This document shows, in pieces, positions 47,940-55,947 of a DNA stretch of 64,000 bases. The notes under the pieces were generated by a model. It saw only the letters and a list, made by a program, of their open reading frames with translations. It did no database searches and was not told the DNA's origin. The stretch covers positions 1 through 64,000 of the forward strand of contig DASTMP010000008.1 of the NCBI GenBank assembly GCA_035714085.1. The letters are read 5' to 3'. Each line of letters opens with the position of its first letter. Position 1 is the first letter of the stretch. The stretch is from JAJVID01 sp035714085 (GTDB lineage: Bacteria > Acidobacteriota > Blastocatellia > RBC074). The translations under genes were made by a program, and so were the position numbers.

Positions 47940-48838
47940 ATAAAACCTATGGCATACGCCGTATTTCATATGCCATACGGCATGTAAAATATGTGGTCGT
48001 CTTCTTAGCGTTCGTGAGCCTGCCGGCGTTTGCGCAGCAGCGCCCTCTGGTCACCGAGGATGTCGAACCCGTCAAACCTGGCGCCGTGCGATTTGAAGCC
48101 GGTTTTGATCTTCTGCAAGACAAGGATTATACGGTCTCCGGTCTGAACGGCGATCTGGCGCGGCTGGGCGTCGTGTCGCTGACATTCGGCCTCGCGTCCA
48201 ACGTGGAGGCCGAGGCCGGGGGCGTGATCCGAAACTACCTCAGCATTAATCGGCAGTTTCGTCCGAGCGCGATCCCGTTGCAATTGGGCCCGGGGGCCAC
48301 TTCCACGCGCGACACCGGCGATTTTTATCTGGCGACGAAGATCAAACTACGCAGCGAAACTAGCCGCGCTCCAGGTCTCGGATTCCGCTTCGGGGTGGAG
48401 TTGCCAAACTCGAATCAATCTCGCGGCATCGGACTGAATCAAACCAACTTCTTCGCAACGGCGCTCGTGGCCAAGAGCTTCGGCAAAGCCCGCGTCATCG
48501 GCAACCTCGGTCTGGGCATTCTCTCATCGCCGATTGACGCTTCCGCGAATATCAGTCCATTCACGCAGAACGACGTGGCGCTTTTCGGTCTGGCGGCCAC
48601 CTATCAATTCAACAGTCGATTTACGCTGGTCAGCGAAGTCAACGGACGCTACAGCACGCGCAGAAACGCCCCGCTCGGAACCGAGTCGGACGGAGCGGCC
48701 CGCCTCGGCGCCCGTATCCACGCCGGCAAACTAACCTGGGACATCGCCGGAATCAGGGGACTTTACCCACGCAGCGAAAGCAGCGGTGTCACATTCGGCG
48801 TCACCTACGAGGTCGGCCTGTTTCGTCCGGCGAAGTAG
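47936..48838 (+). CDS. Outer-membrane transporter-like beta-barrel protein
   Basis: A 300-aa exported protein with alternating amphipathic strands (VVSLTFGLASNVEAEAGGVI, FFATALVAKSFGKARVIGNL, VALFGLAATYQF), typical of the weakly conserved 'transporter/phenol MetA-like' porin group. A leader ending in VVVFLAFVSLPAFAQ is seen. The N-terminal 18 residues (TYGIRRISYAIRHVKY) are encoded by the palindrome 47949-47984, which precedes an ordinary signal peptide and makes the leader basic and long. ATG 47936 overlaps the stop of the PEGA gene. It ends without an aromatic residue, so barrel insertion would need another signal. Function not known. Confidence 0.72.
   Translation: MNKTYGIRRISYAIRHVKYVVVFLAFVSLPAFAQQRPLVTEDVEPVKPGAVRFEAGFDLLQDKDYTVSGLNGDLARLGVVSLTFGLASNVEAEAGGVIRNYLSINRQFRPSAIPLQLGPGATSTRDTGDFYLATKIKLRSETSRAPGLGFRFGVELPNSNQSRGIGLNQTNFFATALVAKSFGKARVIGNLGLGILSSPIDASANISPFTQNDVALFGLAATYQFNSRFTLVSEVNGRYSTRRNAPLGTESDGAARLGARIHAGKLTWDIAGIRGLYPRSESSGVTFGVTYEVGLFRPAK
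47949..47984. repeat. Palindrome GCCATACGGCATG inside a gene start
   Basis: TATGGCATACGCCGTATTTC (47949-47968) is partly complementary to the following ATATGCCATACGGCATG. It resembles the palindrome at 37326-37352 (ATGCCATATGAAATATGGCAT). Here it is translated in frame ahead of a signal peptide. Confidence 0.7.
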
Positions 48839-48957
48839 ATGGCGCGACGCCTCTTGAGCAATCCGTTGACGGCGTTTAGAGTACCGATTTCAGTCGGCCC
48901 GATACCGAGGCCATTCCGGCTGAAGTCGTCGCTCTAAGTACATCGCGCCAGAAGGTG

Positions 48958-49046
48958 CTACAGTACGGGGAGCGCCAGCGACCTGAGCATCGATCATGAG
49001 GTCTCTTTATAGATGCTCAGGTCGCTGACGCTCCCCGTGCTGTAAT
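48958..49046. repeat. 34-bp inverted repeat, CGGGGAGCG family
   Basis: Arms 48958-48991 (CTACAGTACGGGGAGCGCCA...) and 49012-49046 pair with few mismatches around a 20-nt loop. The 250-bp spacer 48839-49088 has nothing else I can recognise. It lies between the outer-membrane protein and the helicase, both on the plus strand, and may act as a terminator-like structure although a T-run is lacking. Confidence 0.83.
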
Positions 49047-49088
49047 GATGTTGGAGTAGTTTTAACCGGATCGCTTTTCAGAATTCCA

Positions 49089-51485
49089 ATGAGCGCAAAT
49101 TCAATCGATTATCTGGACGGGTTGAACCCGCAACAACGAGAGGCCGTTGGCGCCAACGAAGGCCCGATCCTGATTTTGGCGGGCGCCGGCTCCGGTAAAA
49201 CGAGAATTATCACACATCGCATCGCGCGCCTGATTGCGGCCCAAAACGCGCGGCCCGAAAACATTCTGGCCGTGACGTTCACCAACAAGGCGGCCAGCGA
49301 GATGAAGGCGCGCGTCGAAAAACTGCTCGCCGACTACTACGGCGAAGACCGGCCTTCCGCCTCGCCGCTGATCTCAACCTTCCACTCACTCTGCGTGCGA
49401 ATCCTGCGGCGCGATATTGAAAAGCTGGGGCGGGGCTACAGCCGGTCGTTCACCATCTATGACACCGACGACCAGCAGCGCTTGCTGCGCGGATGCATCC
49501 GCGATTGCGGTTACGAGGACAAACAACTGACCCCGCGACAGACGCAGAGCGCGATCAGCGCGGCCAAGAACCGCGGCGAAAATCCGACCCTGTACGCTGA
49601 GAAGGCCGGTCAGATGGGCGATCCGCGCCGTGAAGCCATCGCGAGAGTCTACGCGCTTTATGAGCAGCGGCTGGAAGCGTCGAACGCGCTCGATTTCGAC
49701 GACCTGCTGATCCGCGCTGTGCAGTTGCTTCGCAACTCGGAAGAGGCCCGACGTTACTACCACAACCGTTTTCGCCACGTGATGGTTGACGAATTTCAGG
49801 ACACGAACGGGATTCAGTATTCGTTGGCGCGCCTTGTCGTCGAAGGCGATCACGCGCTGCTTCACACCCCAAAGCCCGACGATTTCTGGGCCGACCGCAG
49901 CTTCTGCGTGGTGGGCGACGAGTCGCAGAGCATTTACGCCTTCCGAGGCTCCGATTTCAACATCATCCTCAATTTCGAGCGCGACTTTCCGGGCACGAAG
50001 GTAATCAAGCTCGAAGACAACTACCGTTCGACCGGGCGCATTCTCGCGGCGGCCAACAAGGTGATCGCCAATAACACCCAGCGCTTCGATAAGGTTCTTC
50101 GGGCGACCGCCGCCGAGGGTGAGAAGATCCGTTACGCGCAGTTACTCGACGGCGAGACCGAGGCCCGCTGGGTCGCGGGCAAAATCGATGATCATCTGCG
50201 CCGCGAGCGGGGCATCCGCGCGGCTGTGCTCTATCGCACCAACGCCCAATCGCGATTATTCGAAGAGGCATGCCGGCGCGCCGGGCTGCGTTACAACCTG
50301 GTCGGGGGCTTCAGCTTTTACGAACGCGCCGAAGTCAAAGACATCATCGCTTATCTGAAACTCGCGATGAACCCCAACGATTCGATCGCCCTGATGCGGG
50401 TGATCAACACGCCCCCGCGCGGTCTCGGCAAGACCACGCTCGACGACATCGAGCGCCGCGCCCGAGATTTCGGCGTCTCGCACTGGGAGACGATCAAACT
50501 CGTCGTCGAACAGAACCTCCTGCCGGCCCGCGCCGTCTCGGCATTGAAATCTTTCCGCGACATCGTCAACAGCCTCACTGAAGGGGCCGAAAAAGCGCGC
50601 GACGCCGCCGAGCCGATCTCCGAGATCGTCAAGGCGGCTGTGATTGACACCGGGTACGAGCGGGCGCTCAAAGAAGAAAACACCGAGGAGGCCGAGGGAC
50701 GGCTGCTCAACCTGGAAGAGCTGGTCAACGCGGCGGTCGAATCGGAGCAGCGAGGCGAAACGCTGCGCGATTTCCTGGATCACGCGGCGCTCGTGTCGGA
50801 CACCGATGAGTACAAAGCCGAGGCCCAGGTCACGCTCATGACGATGCACGCCGCAAAGGGATTGGAGTTCCCGCTGGTCTTCATCGCCGGCCTGGAAGAA
50901 GGTCTCTTCCCGCATTCGCGCGCGAACGAGAGCCAGAATGATCTGGAAGAAGAGCGACGCCTCTGTTATGTGGCCATCACGCGCGCCGAGAAATATCTTT
51001 ATCTGACGCACTCGATGAAGCGGCGAGTGTATGGGGCCGAAACGCCGTCCGAGCCGTCGCGCTTCCTGATGGAGTTCCCCTTGGAATTGATCGAAGACCA
51101 GTCGAAAGGCGCGAGCTGGCTACGATTCGCCGGCAAGGCTTCGGCCTTTGAGGGCCGCGAATCGGCGCCATCATCGCCTGCGCCCGCGAAACGAACGAGC
51201 AATTTTCAGGGCCGGTCTTACAACAGCGCCGACAGCGTTAAGGAGTTTTTCGCCCGACAGGGCAGAAATATCGACGCCGCCGATTTCGAGGCGCGCGCCG
51301 GTTCGGACGACGAAGGCGGCGCGACAGGATTGAAAGTCGGGACGCGTGTCCGTCACGCGAAATACGGCGTAGGTTTGATCGTCAAACGCGAGGGCGAAGG
51401 CGAGAACGCCAAATTGACGATCAACTTCCCCGGCTATGGTCACAAGAAGATGATCGAGAAATACGCCGCATTGGAGAAAGCTTGA
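49089..51485 (+). CDS. pcrA: PcrA/UvrD superfamily 1 DNA helicase
   Basis: 3'-5' DNA helicase for nucleotide-excision and replication-fork repair (798 aa). LNPQQREAVGANEGP (Q motif), LAGAGSGKTRII (Walker A), AVTFTNKAASEMKAR, VDEFQDTN (Walker B), GDESQSIYAFRGSD, DNYRSTGRIL and TMHAAKGLEFPLVF are all present and in order. The C-terminal part ends in a Tudor-like fold, KVGTRVRHAKYGVGLIVKRE, as in PcrA from Gram-positive bacteria, where it contacts RNA polymerase. No purine-rich ribosome site is seen before ATG 49089. The stop is 19 bp before the HslV-like gene, so they may be co-transcribed. Confidence 0.95.
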   Translation: MSANSIDYLDGLNPQQREAVGANEGPILILAGAGSGKTRIITHRIARLIAAQNARPENILAVTFTNKAASEMKARVEKLLADYYGEDRPSASPLISTFHSLCVRILRRDIEKLGRGYSRSFTIYDTDDQQRLLRGCIRDCGYEDKQLTPRQTQSAISAAKNRGENPTLYAEKAGQMGDPRREAIARVYALYEQRLEASNALDFDDLLIRAVQLLRNSEEARRYYHNRFRHVMVDEFQDTNGIQYSLARLVVEGDHALLHTPKPDDFWADRSFCVVGDESQSIYAFRGSDFNIILNFERDFPGTKVIKLEDNYRSTGRILAAANKVIANNTQRFDKVLRATAAEGEKIRYAQLLDGETEARWVAGKIDDHLRRERGIRAAVLYRTNAQSRLFEEACRRAGLRYNLVGGFSFYERAEVKDIIAYLKLAMNPNDSIALMRVINTPPRGLGKTTLDDIERRARDFGVSHWETIKLVVEQNLLPARAVSALKSFRDIVNSLTEGAEKARDAAEPISEIVKAAVIDTGYERALKEENTEEAEGRLLNLEELVNAAVESEQRGETLRDFLDHAALVSDTDEYKAEAQVTLMTMHAAKGLEFPLVFIAGLEEGLFPHSRANESQNDLEEERRLCYVAITRAEKYLYLTHSMKRRVYGAETPSEPSRFLMEFPLELIEDQSKGASWLRFAGKASAFEGRESAPSSPAPAKRTSNFQGRSYNSADSVKEFFARQGRNIDAADFEARAGSDDEGGATGLKVGTRVRHAKYGVGLIVKREGEGENAKLTINFPGYGHKKMIEKYAALEKA

Positions 51486-51504
51486 TAGAACGTGGGAATA
51501 GTCT

Positions 51505-52077
51505 ATGTCTACAGTGATCGTTGTTAAAAAGAACGGTCGCGCCTGCATCGCGGCCGACACGCTGGTCAGTTGGGGCAGCACGAAACAGAGCGCCGATTAC
51601 CTGGCCGCTAAATCGAAAATAATTCAGGTCGGTGACAGCTATATCGGAGTCACCGGCTCGTCAACGCACCGTCATGTCATTGAAAGCTACTTCTCTCGCA
51701 GCGAGCATTACTCGCTCGACGGCGTGCAGGAGATCTTCGAGACCTGGCGCGAATTCCACAAGGCCCTCAAGACCGATTACTTCCTGACGCCGGGCGAAGA
51801 CAAGGAAGCGCCTTACGAAACCTCGCATATGCACGTGCTGATCGCGAACCCATACGGGATTTTCGGCGTATACGGCCTTCGCTCTGTGGATGAGTACAAC
51901 AAATACTGGGCCTTCGGGTCGGGGACGGATTACGCGCTGGGCGCGCTGCACTGTTTGTATAATCGCTTCGACGACGTTGAGGAGATCGCCGAGGCGGCGG
52001 TCGAAGCGGCGGCGCAGTTCGATAACGCAACAGGATTGCCGATGACGTTGTATTCAGTTGAGCTCATAAATGAATAG
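51505..52077 (+). CDS. HslV/proteasome-like Ntn-hydrolase, orphan
   Basis: A 190-aa protein of the proteasome-fold peptidase group. MSTVIVVKKNGRACIAADTL resembles the start of HslV and Anbu-type subunits, which after removal of Met would expose Ser or Thr as nucleophile; the IAADTLVSWG region and VTGSSTHRHVIE match the fold. No HslU, ClpX or Mpa homologue is nearby, so an ATPase partner is not evident. The terminal residue order (Ser2-Thr3) leaves open which is catalytic. Located directly after pcrA and overlapping the possible first start of dsbA. GGGAATAG lies before ATG 51505. Confidence 0.72.
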   Translation: MSTVIVVKKNGRACIAADTLVSWGSTKQSADYLAAKSKIIQVGDSYIGVTGSSTHRHVIESYFSRSEHYSLDGVQEIFETWREFHKALKTDYFLTPGEDKEAPYETSHMHVLIANPYGIFGVYGLRSVDEYNKYWAFGSGTDYALGALHCLYNRFDDVEEIAEAAVEAAAQFDNATGLPMTLYSVELINE

Positions 52078-52093
52078 AAAGGATCAAATCCGG

Positions 52094-52744
52094 ATGAAAC
52101 GCTATTTGCCGTTTGTAATTATCGCAGCCGCTCTGGTGGCGGCTGTCAGCGTGGGGTTTATGATGTTCCGCTCGTCGCAGCCTCAAACTTCGGCGAATCT
52201 GACGCCGGCGGGCGGTTCCGGCGCGACGCCCGGCGCGGCGATTTCCAAGGGGGCTGTCTTAATCGATGAGTTCGGCGATTATCAATGCCCCCCTTGCGGC
52301 GCCTTGCACCCAATCCTTAAAACTTTGAAGAGCGAATACGGCGATCGGATTCAGATCGCCTTTCATCAATTCCCGTTGACTCAGCTTCACAGCCATGCGC
52401 TCGAAGCCGCCTATGCGGCGTCGGCCGCCGGGCTTCAGGGCAAGTTCTGGCAGATGCACGACCTGCTTTACGAAACCCAGTCCGCGTGGAGCCAGGTAGG
52501 CGATTTCCGACCGGTCCTGATCAATTATGCGCATCAGCTAGGGTTGGACGTCCCGCGCTTCACACGGGATATGGATGGGCTTCAAGTAATGACTCTCGTA
52601 GAAGAAGACACGCAGCGCGCCAACGCGGCCGGCGTCAACTCCACACCCACGGTTTTTATAAATGGCCGATTGATCCCGAACGAAAATATGACAATCGAAG
52701 GGTTGCGCAAGGAGATCAATCAGAGGCTGCCCGTTAGTCCATGA
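52094..52744 (+). CDS. Membrane-anchored DsbA-family thiol oxidoreductase
   Basis: Introduces or isomerises disulfides in exported proteins (216 aa). An N-terminal helix (LPFVIIAAALVAAVSVGFMMF) anchors the thioredoxin domain in the periplasm. Active site CPPC in DYQCPPCGALHPIL; cis-Pro in GVNSTPTVFINGRLIP. The DSBA-like helical insertion is present (HSHALEAAYAASAAGLQGKF). ATG 52094 is used, with AAAGGA 10 nt upstream; an ATG at 52070 that overlaps the previous stop would add eight residues. A VKOR homologue, the likely reoxidising partner, is encoded convergently just downstream. Confidence 0.89.
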   Translation: MKRYLPFVIIAAALVAAVSVGFMMFRSSQPQTSANLTPAGGSGATPGAAISKGAVLIDEFGDYQCPPCGALHPILKTLKSEYGDRIQIAFHQFPLTQLHSHALEAAYAASAAGLQGKFWQMHDLLYETQSAWSQVGDFRPVLINYAHQLGLDVPRFTRDMDGLQVMTLVEEDTQRANAAGVNSTPTVFINGRLIPNENMTIEGLRKEINQRLPVSP

Positions 52745-52768
52745 CGAGGCCATGAAACAATGACGACG

Positions 52769-52830
52769 GACAGGATTTACAGGGTCGTTCAGGATTTTGT
52801 GGATTGGTCTCAATCCTGAACAATCCTGTC
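52769..52830. repeat. CAGGATT-family inverted repeat
   Basis: GACAGGATTTACAGGG and TTCAGGATTTTGTGGATT (52769-52806) face AATCCTGAACAATCCTGTC (52812-52830). It lies between convergent dsbA and VKOR genes and the right arm encodes the last residues and stop of VKOR. Confidence 0.82.
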
Positions 52831-53307
52831 TATTTTACCAGGGGTGGGAATAACGAACCTCGCAGCGGCGACGAGAGCCGCGAGCGTCAGTGTCATTCCG
52901 GCGGACAGAAGGCAGTATTCACAAAAAGCGCGAAGCGCGAACACCTGCACATACAACAGCCACAGCGTCATCATTAACATCGGCGCGACGAGTATGGTCA
53001 GGGCGGTTCGCGCGCGCTCATAACCGAAAGTGGCCAGCGTCGCAAGACTGAAGGCTGCAAAGTAGGCCAACGCGCCGAACGCGGCGGTGGGAACGCCGGC
53101 GATGGTCGCGTAATGGCTGCTGAGCACGGCGGAACAACCCGTAGTGACCGTACACCGGACGCTCTGGCCGGTGAGATGTTGAACCGTCAAGTAGATTGAA
53201 TCTCCCAAACCGATTAGTGAGACCAGCATAGCCGGTCCATAGATCAATGCCGGATGGCGCGCGGCGCCTGGTCGCGAATCATTCATAACTGAACTTTTAG
53301 CACTCAT
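52810..53307 (-). CDS. VKOR family quinone-linked disulfide reductase
   Basis: Four-helix membrane protein (165 aa) that reoxidises DsbA-like enzymes at the expense of quinone. It has the loop Cys pair (CTVTTGCSAVLSSHY), the conserved 'GVPTAAFGALAYFAAF' region and the active site CEYC in RAFCEYCLLSAG. ATG 53307 is chosen; a TTG at 53322 and an ATG at 53286 are alternatives without clear ribosome sites. The final residues KIDRIVQD and the TGA are supplied by the CAGGATT repeat, so the end is probably not ancestral. No fused thioredoxin domain is present; the adjacent DsbA serves as partner. Confidence 0.88.
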   Translation of the reverse strand: MSAKSSVMNDSRPGAARHPALIYGPAMLVSLIGLGDSIYLTVQHLTGQSVRCTVTTGCSAVLSSHYATIAGVPTAAFGALAYFAAFSLATLATFGYERARTALTILVAPMLMMTLWLLYVQVFALRAFCEYCLLSAGMTLTLAALVAAARFVIPTPGKIDRIVQD

Positions 53308-53387
53308 CAGTCCCAGTCTCAACCCATACGGCGTCTGGATAAGTCTGTGATGGTTTCGGGAAGTGAGAAATCGGAAAGGAGTCAGAC

Positions 53388-54125
53388 ATGAAACGAACGT
53401 CTTTCGCGCAAGTCCTGAGTTTGATCGGAACCTTATTGATGCTGTCGCTCTATATTCACTCCGGCCGCGGCCAGGAGCCGAGGCCGAAGGCCTCCATCGA
53501 CGGCGCGGAGCCGGGCTGGCGCGCGTTCGGGGAAAGCGAGTTCACCAACGTCAATTGCCGCCCGGATACGTGGACATGGAAGAACGATTTGCTGACCTGC
53601 TCGGGACAGCCGATCGGAGTGATGCGCACGCGTCGGACATTCACCAATTTCGAGTTGGTCATCGAATGGCGGCATTTGAAATCGGCCGGCAATTCCGGCG
53701 TCTTCGTGTGGGTTCCGGACGAGGCGCTCAAAGAGTTGAAGCCCGACGCGCTACCACAATACGGCCTTGAAGTGCAGATGCTCGATCACGGTTTCGCCGA
53801 GCAATATGAGAAGCGCACTGGGAAGAAGGGCGACTGGTTCACCACCAACGGCGACATCTTCGCCGTTGGCAAATCGAAGCTGAATCCGTTCCCGCCACTC
53901 TCCCCCAACGGCTCGCGGAGCTTTCCTCGCAAGAATCTCAGCCGAGGCGTCGGCGAATGGAACCATTATTACGTCCGGGCCATCAATGGCGAAATTCGAT
54001 TGTGGGTGAACGGCGAGGAGGTTTCGGGCGGAAATGGCGCCGAGCCTCGTGCCGGTTATCTTTGCCTGGAATCGGAAGGCTCCCCGATCGAGTTTAAAAA
54101 TATCCGCGTCCGGGAACTGCCGTAA
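53388..54125 (+). CDS. Exported DUF1080 (3-keto-disaccharide hydrolase-like) protein
   Basis: Secreted jelly-roll protein (245 aa), family DUF1080, some members of which hydrolyse 3-keto-glycosides. After a signal peptide (LSLIGTLLMLSLYIHSGRGQ) come the typical elements NCRPDTWTWKNDLLTCSGQP, FTNFELVIEWRHLKSAGNSG, QYGLEVQMLDHG and NHYYVRAINGEIRLWVNGEE. A strong GGAAAGGAG precedes ATG 53388. It is divergent from VKOR and convergent with the D-aminoacylase gene, with a GATCGAG hairpin beginning directly at its stop. Sugar metabolism is inferred from the family only. Confidence 0.87.
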   Translation: MKRTSFAQVLSLIGTLLMLSLYIHSGRGQEPRPKASIDGAEPGWRAFGESEFTNVNCRPDTWTWKNDLLTCSGQPIGVMRTRRTFTNFELVIEWRHLKSAGNSGVFVWVPDEALKELKPDALPQYGLEVQMLDHGFAEQYEKRTGKKGDWFTTNGDIFAVGKSKLNPFPPLSPNGSRSFPRKNLSRGVGEWNHYYVRAINGEIRLWVNGEEVSGGNGAEPRAGYLCLESEGSPIEFKNIRVRELP

Positions 54126-54222
54126 GAGGATCGAAGATCAAGGATCGAGGATCGAAGGTTGAAGATCGAGAATCGAGTTGCACACGATGACGAGATCTTC
54201 GATCCTCGATCCCAAATCTTTA
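54124..54222. repeat. GATCGAG-family hairpin, copy 3
   Basis: Left arm 54124-54176 with units GATCGAAG, GATCAAG and GATCGAG; right arm about 54193-54212 (AGATCTTCGATCCTCGAT). It occupies exactly the spacer between the stop codons of two convergent genes (54125 and 54220), which is the place of a bidirectional terminator. Confidence 0.9.
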
Positions 54223-55842
54223 TGGGACCTCAAACTTCACCGCCATGCCACTCCCAAATTCCATCTGCCTCTCGCCCCAAACGGTCGGATCGCCTCCGAC
54301 AATCACATACTCAATGCCTGTGGGATACTGCCTTGAATTATCGAAAGTCGCCTGATCAATCACTTGATGAGGATTGAAGACGACCAGGTTTGCGCGCGCG
54401 CCGCTTTCGATTCGCCCATGACGGCGAAGCCGGAAAGTCTCGGCGGCGAGTCCCGACATCTTGCGCACGGCCTCTTCGAACGTGAGTATTCCCAGTTCGC
54501 GCGCGTAGTGTCCGAGGATGCGCGGATATGTCCCATAAGCGCGCGGATGCGGCTTGCCGCCGAGCAGACCGTCGGTGCAGACGTTGACGTAAGGCTCGCG
54601 CATGATCTTGCGCACAACTTCTTCGGATTGGCTGAACGAGATCATCCCGACGCCCATTCGCTCCGCCAGCAAGAGATCGAAGGCGAATTCAGCCGCTTCT
54701 CCCTCGCTCGCCTGATCAACCCCTTTGCTCAAACTCGCCGCCTGCGAGAGGTTCTTACCGAGGCGCTCCGGATGATTGCCCGAAGGAATGTCAGAGATAA
54801 CTATGCCTTCCGGCCCCGACCACTTCCAGAAGTTGTCCCAACTCGATCTTGAACGATCCAGCATCGCCGCGCGCATCTTTTCGCGTTCCGACGGGCTCGC
54901 CAGGCGGTTGAGCGTCTCTTCGAGCCCGCCGGCGTGCGCCCACGGCGGCAGGATCGCGCCGAGCATCGTCGAGCCGGCGACATAAGGATATTGATCGGCA
55001 GTCAACCGCGCGCCTTCGGATTGCGCGCGATGGATCATCTCCAGCACGCCGTCGATTCGGGCCCAGTTTTCGCGACCCGCCACCTTGAAGTGCGAGATGT
55101 GGACGCGCGCGCCGGACTGATGGCCGACCTCGATCATTTCGGCAAGGGCGTCCTCTATGTAATCGCTCTCGCTGCGAATGTGCGCGACGAAGACGCCGTC
55201 GAACTCCGCCACCGCGCGCCCCAACTCGACGAGTTCGGCGGTGTCGGCGAAACAGCACGGCGGATAGATCAACCCGGTCGACAGTCCGAACGCGCCCTCG
55301 CGCATCGCCTGGCGGATGAGTTCCTGCATCGCGCGAATCTCATCGTGGCGCGCCAGCCGGTCTTCCATCCCCATCACGCTGAGCCGCACGGCGCCGTGTG
55401 GAACCAGGTAAGCGCAATCGAGCGACGGGCGGGCGCGTTCAATCGCGGCCAGGTATTCGGCCACCGATTCCCAATCCCACGCGCGGTCGAGTTGTCCATC
55501 AAGTCCGGCGAGCGAGCGCGCAACCTGCGGCTGGTCGGCCGCCCGGATCGGCGCCACCGAAACGCCGTCCTGCCCGAAGACTTCGAGCGTGATGCCCTGC
55601 CGGACTTTCATCGGCAGTTGAGGCTCGCTGATCACTCGCAAATCCGAATGGCTGTGTGTGTCGATGAATCCCGGCGCGATGACCATGCCCGAGCAATCAA
55701 TTTCCTCGCCGGCGGAGTACGTTCCGGGGCGGTCAATCGCCAGGATGTAGGCGCCGCGTATCGCGATGTCGGCGTCATACTTCATTCGCCCCGTGCCATC
55801 AATGATCGCGCCGTTTTTCAGAACGAGATCCGGAGTCTCCAT
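54220..55842 (-). CDS. N-acyl-D-amino-acid deacylase family amidohydrolase
   Basis: Zinc TIM-barrel amidohydrolase (540 aa) of the D-aminoacylase/dihydroorotase-like type. LVLKNGAIIDGTGRMKYDAD starts the small beta domain; VIAPGFIDTHSHSDL has the HxH metal pair; STGLIYPPCCFADTAELVEL and ARVHISHFKVAGRENW supply further ligands; LTADQYPYVAGSTML is typical for D-aminoacylases. ATG 55842 has CAGGGA 8 nt upstream; ATG 55848 and an upstream GTG at 55890 are alternatives, the latter inside a repeat. A nitrilase-family gene is upstream on the same strand, so both may degrade N-acyl or N-carbamoyl compounds. Confidence 0.88.
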   Translation of the reverse strand: METPDLVLKNGAIIDGTGRMKYDADIAIRGAYILAIDRPGTYSAGEEIDCSGMVIAPGFIDTHSHSDLRVISEPQLPMKVRQGITLEVFGQDGVSVAPIRAADQPQVARSLAGLDGQLDRAWDWESVAEYLAAIERARPSLDCAYLVPHGAVRLSVMGMEDRLARHDEIRAMQELIRQAMREGAFGLSTGLIYPPCCFADTAELVELGRAVAEFDGVFVAHIRSESDYIEDALAEMIEVGHQSGARVHISHFKVAGRENWARIDGVLEMIHRAQSEGARLTADQYPYVAGSTMLGAILPPWAHAGGLEETLNRLASPSEREKMRAAMLDRSRSSWDNFWKWSGPEGIVISDIPSGNHPERLGKNLSQAASLSKGVDQASEGEAAEFAFDLLLAERMGVGMISFSQSEEVVRKIMREPYVNVCTDGLLGGKPHPRAYGTYPRILGHYARELGILTFEEAVRKMSGLAAETFRLRRHGRIESGARANLVVFNPHQVIDQATFDNSRQYPTGIEYVIVGGDPTVWGERQMEFGSGMAVKFEVP

Positions 55843-55860
55843 ATTCATTTTCCCTGGAAA

Positions 55861-55939
55861 ATCATCCACTAAGTCACACGAAGGGATCACGAAGACGAAA
55901 TCAACCCTTAGTGTCTCTTTGTGTCGCTTGGTGGATGAG
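55861..55939. repeat. ACGAAG-related hairpin between amidohydrolase genes
   Basis: ATCATCCACTAAGTCACACG with GAAGGGATCACGAAGAC (55861-55896) faces TGTCTCTTTGTGTCGCTTGG with TGGATGAG (55912-55939). Internal ACGAAG units and a similar sequence at 56839-56913 define a sub-family. Confidence 0.82.
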
Positions 55940-55947
55940 ATTTTTTC

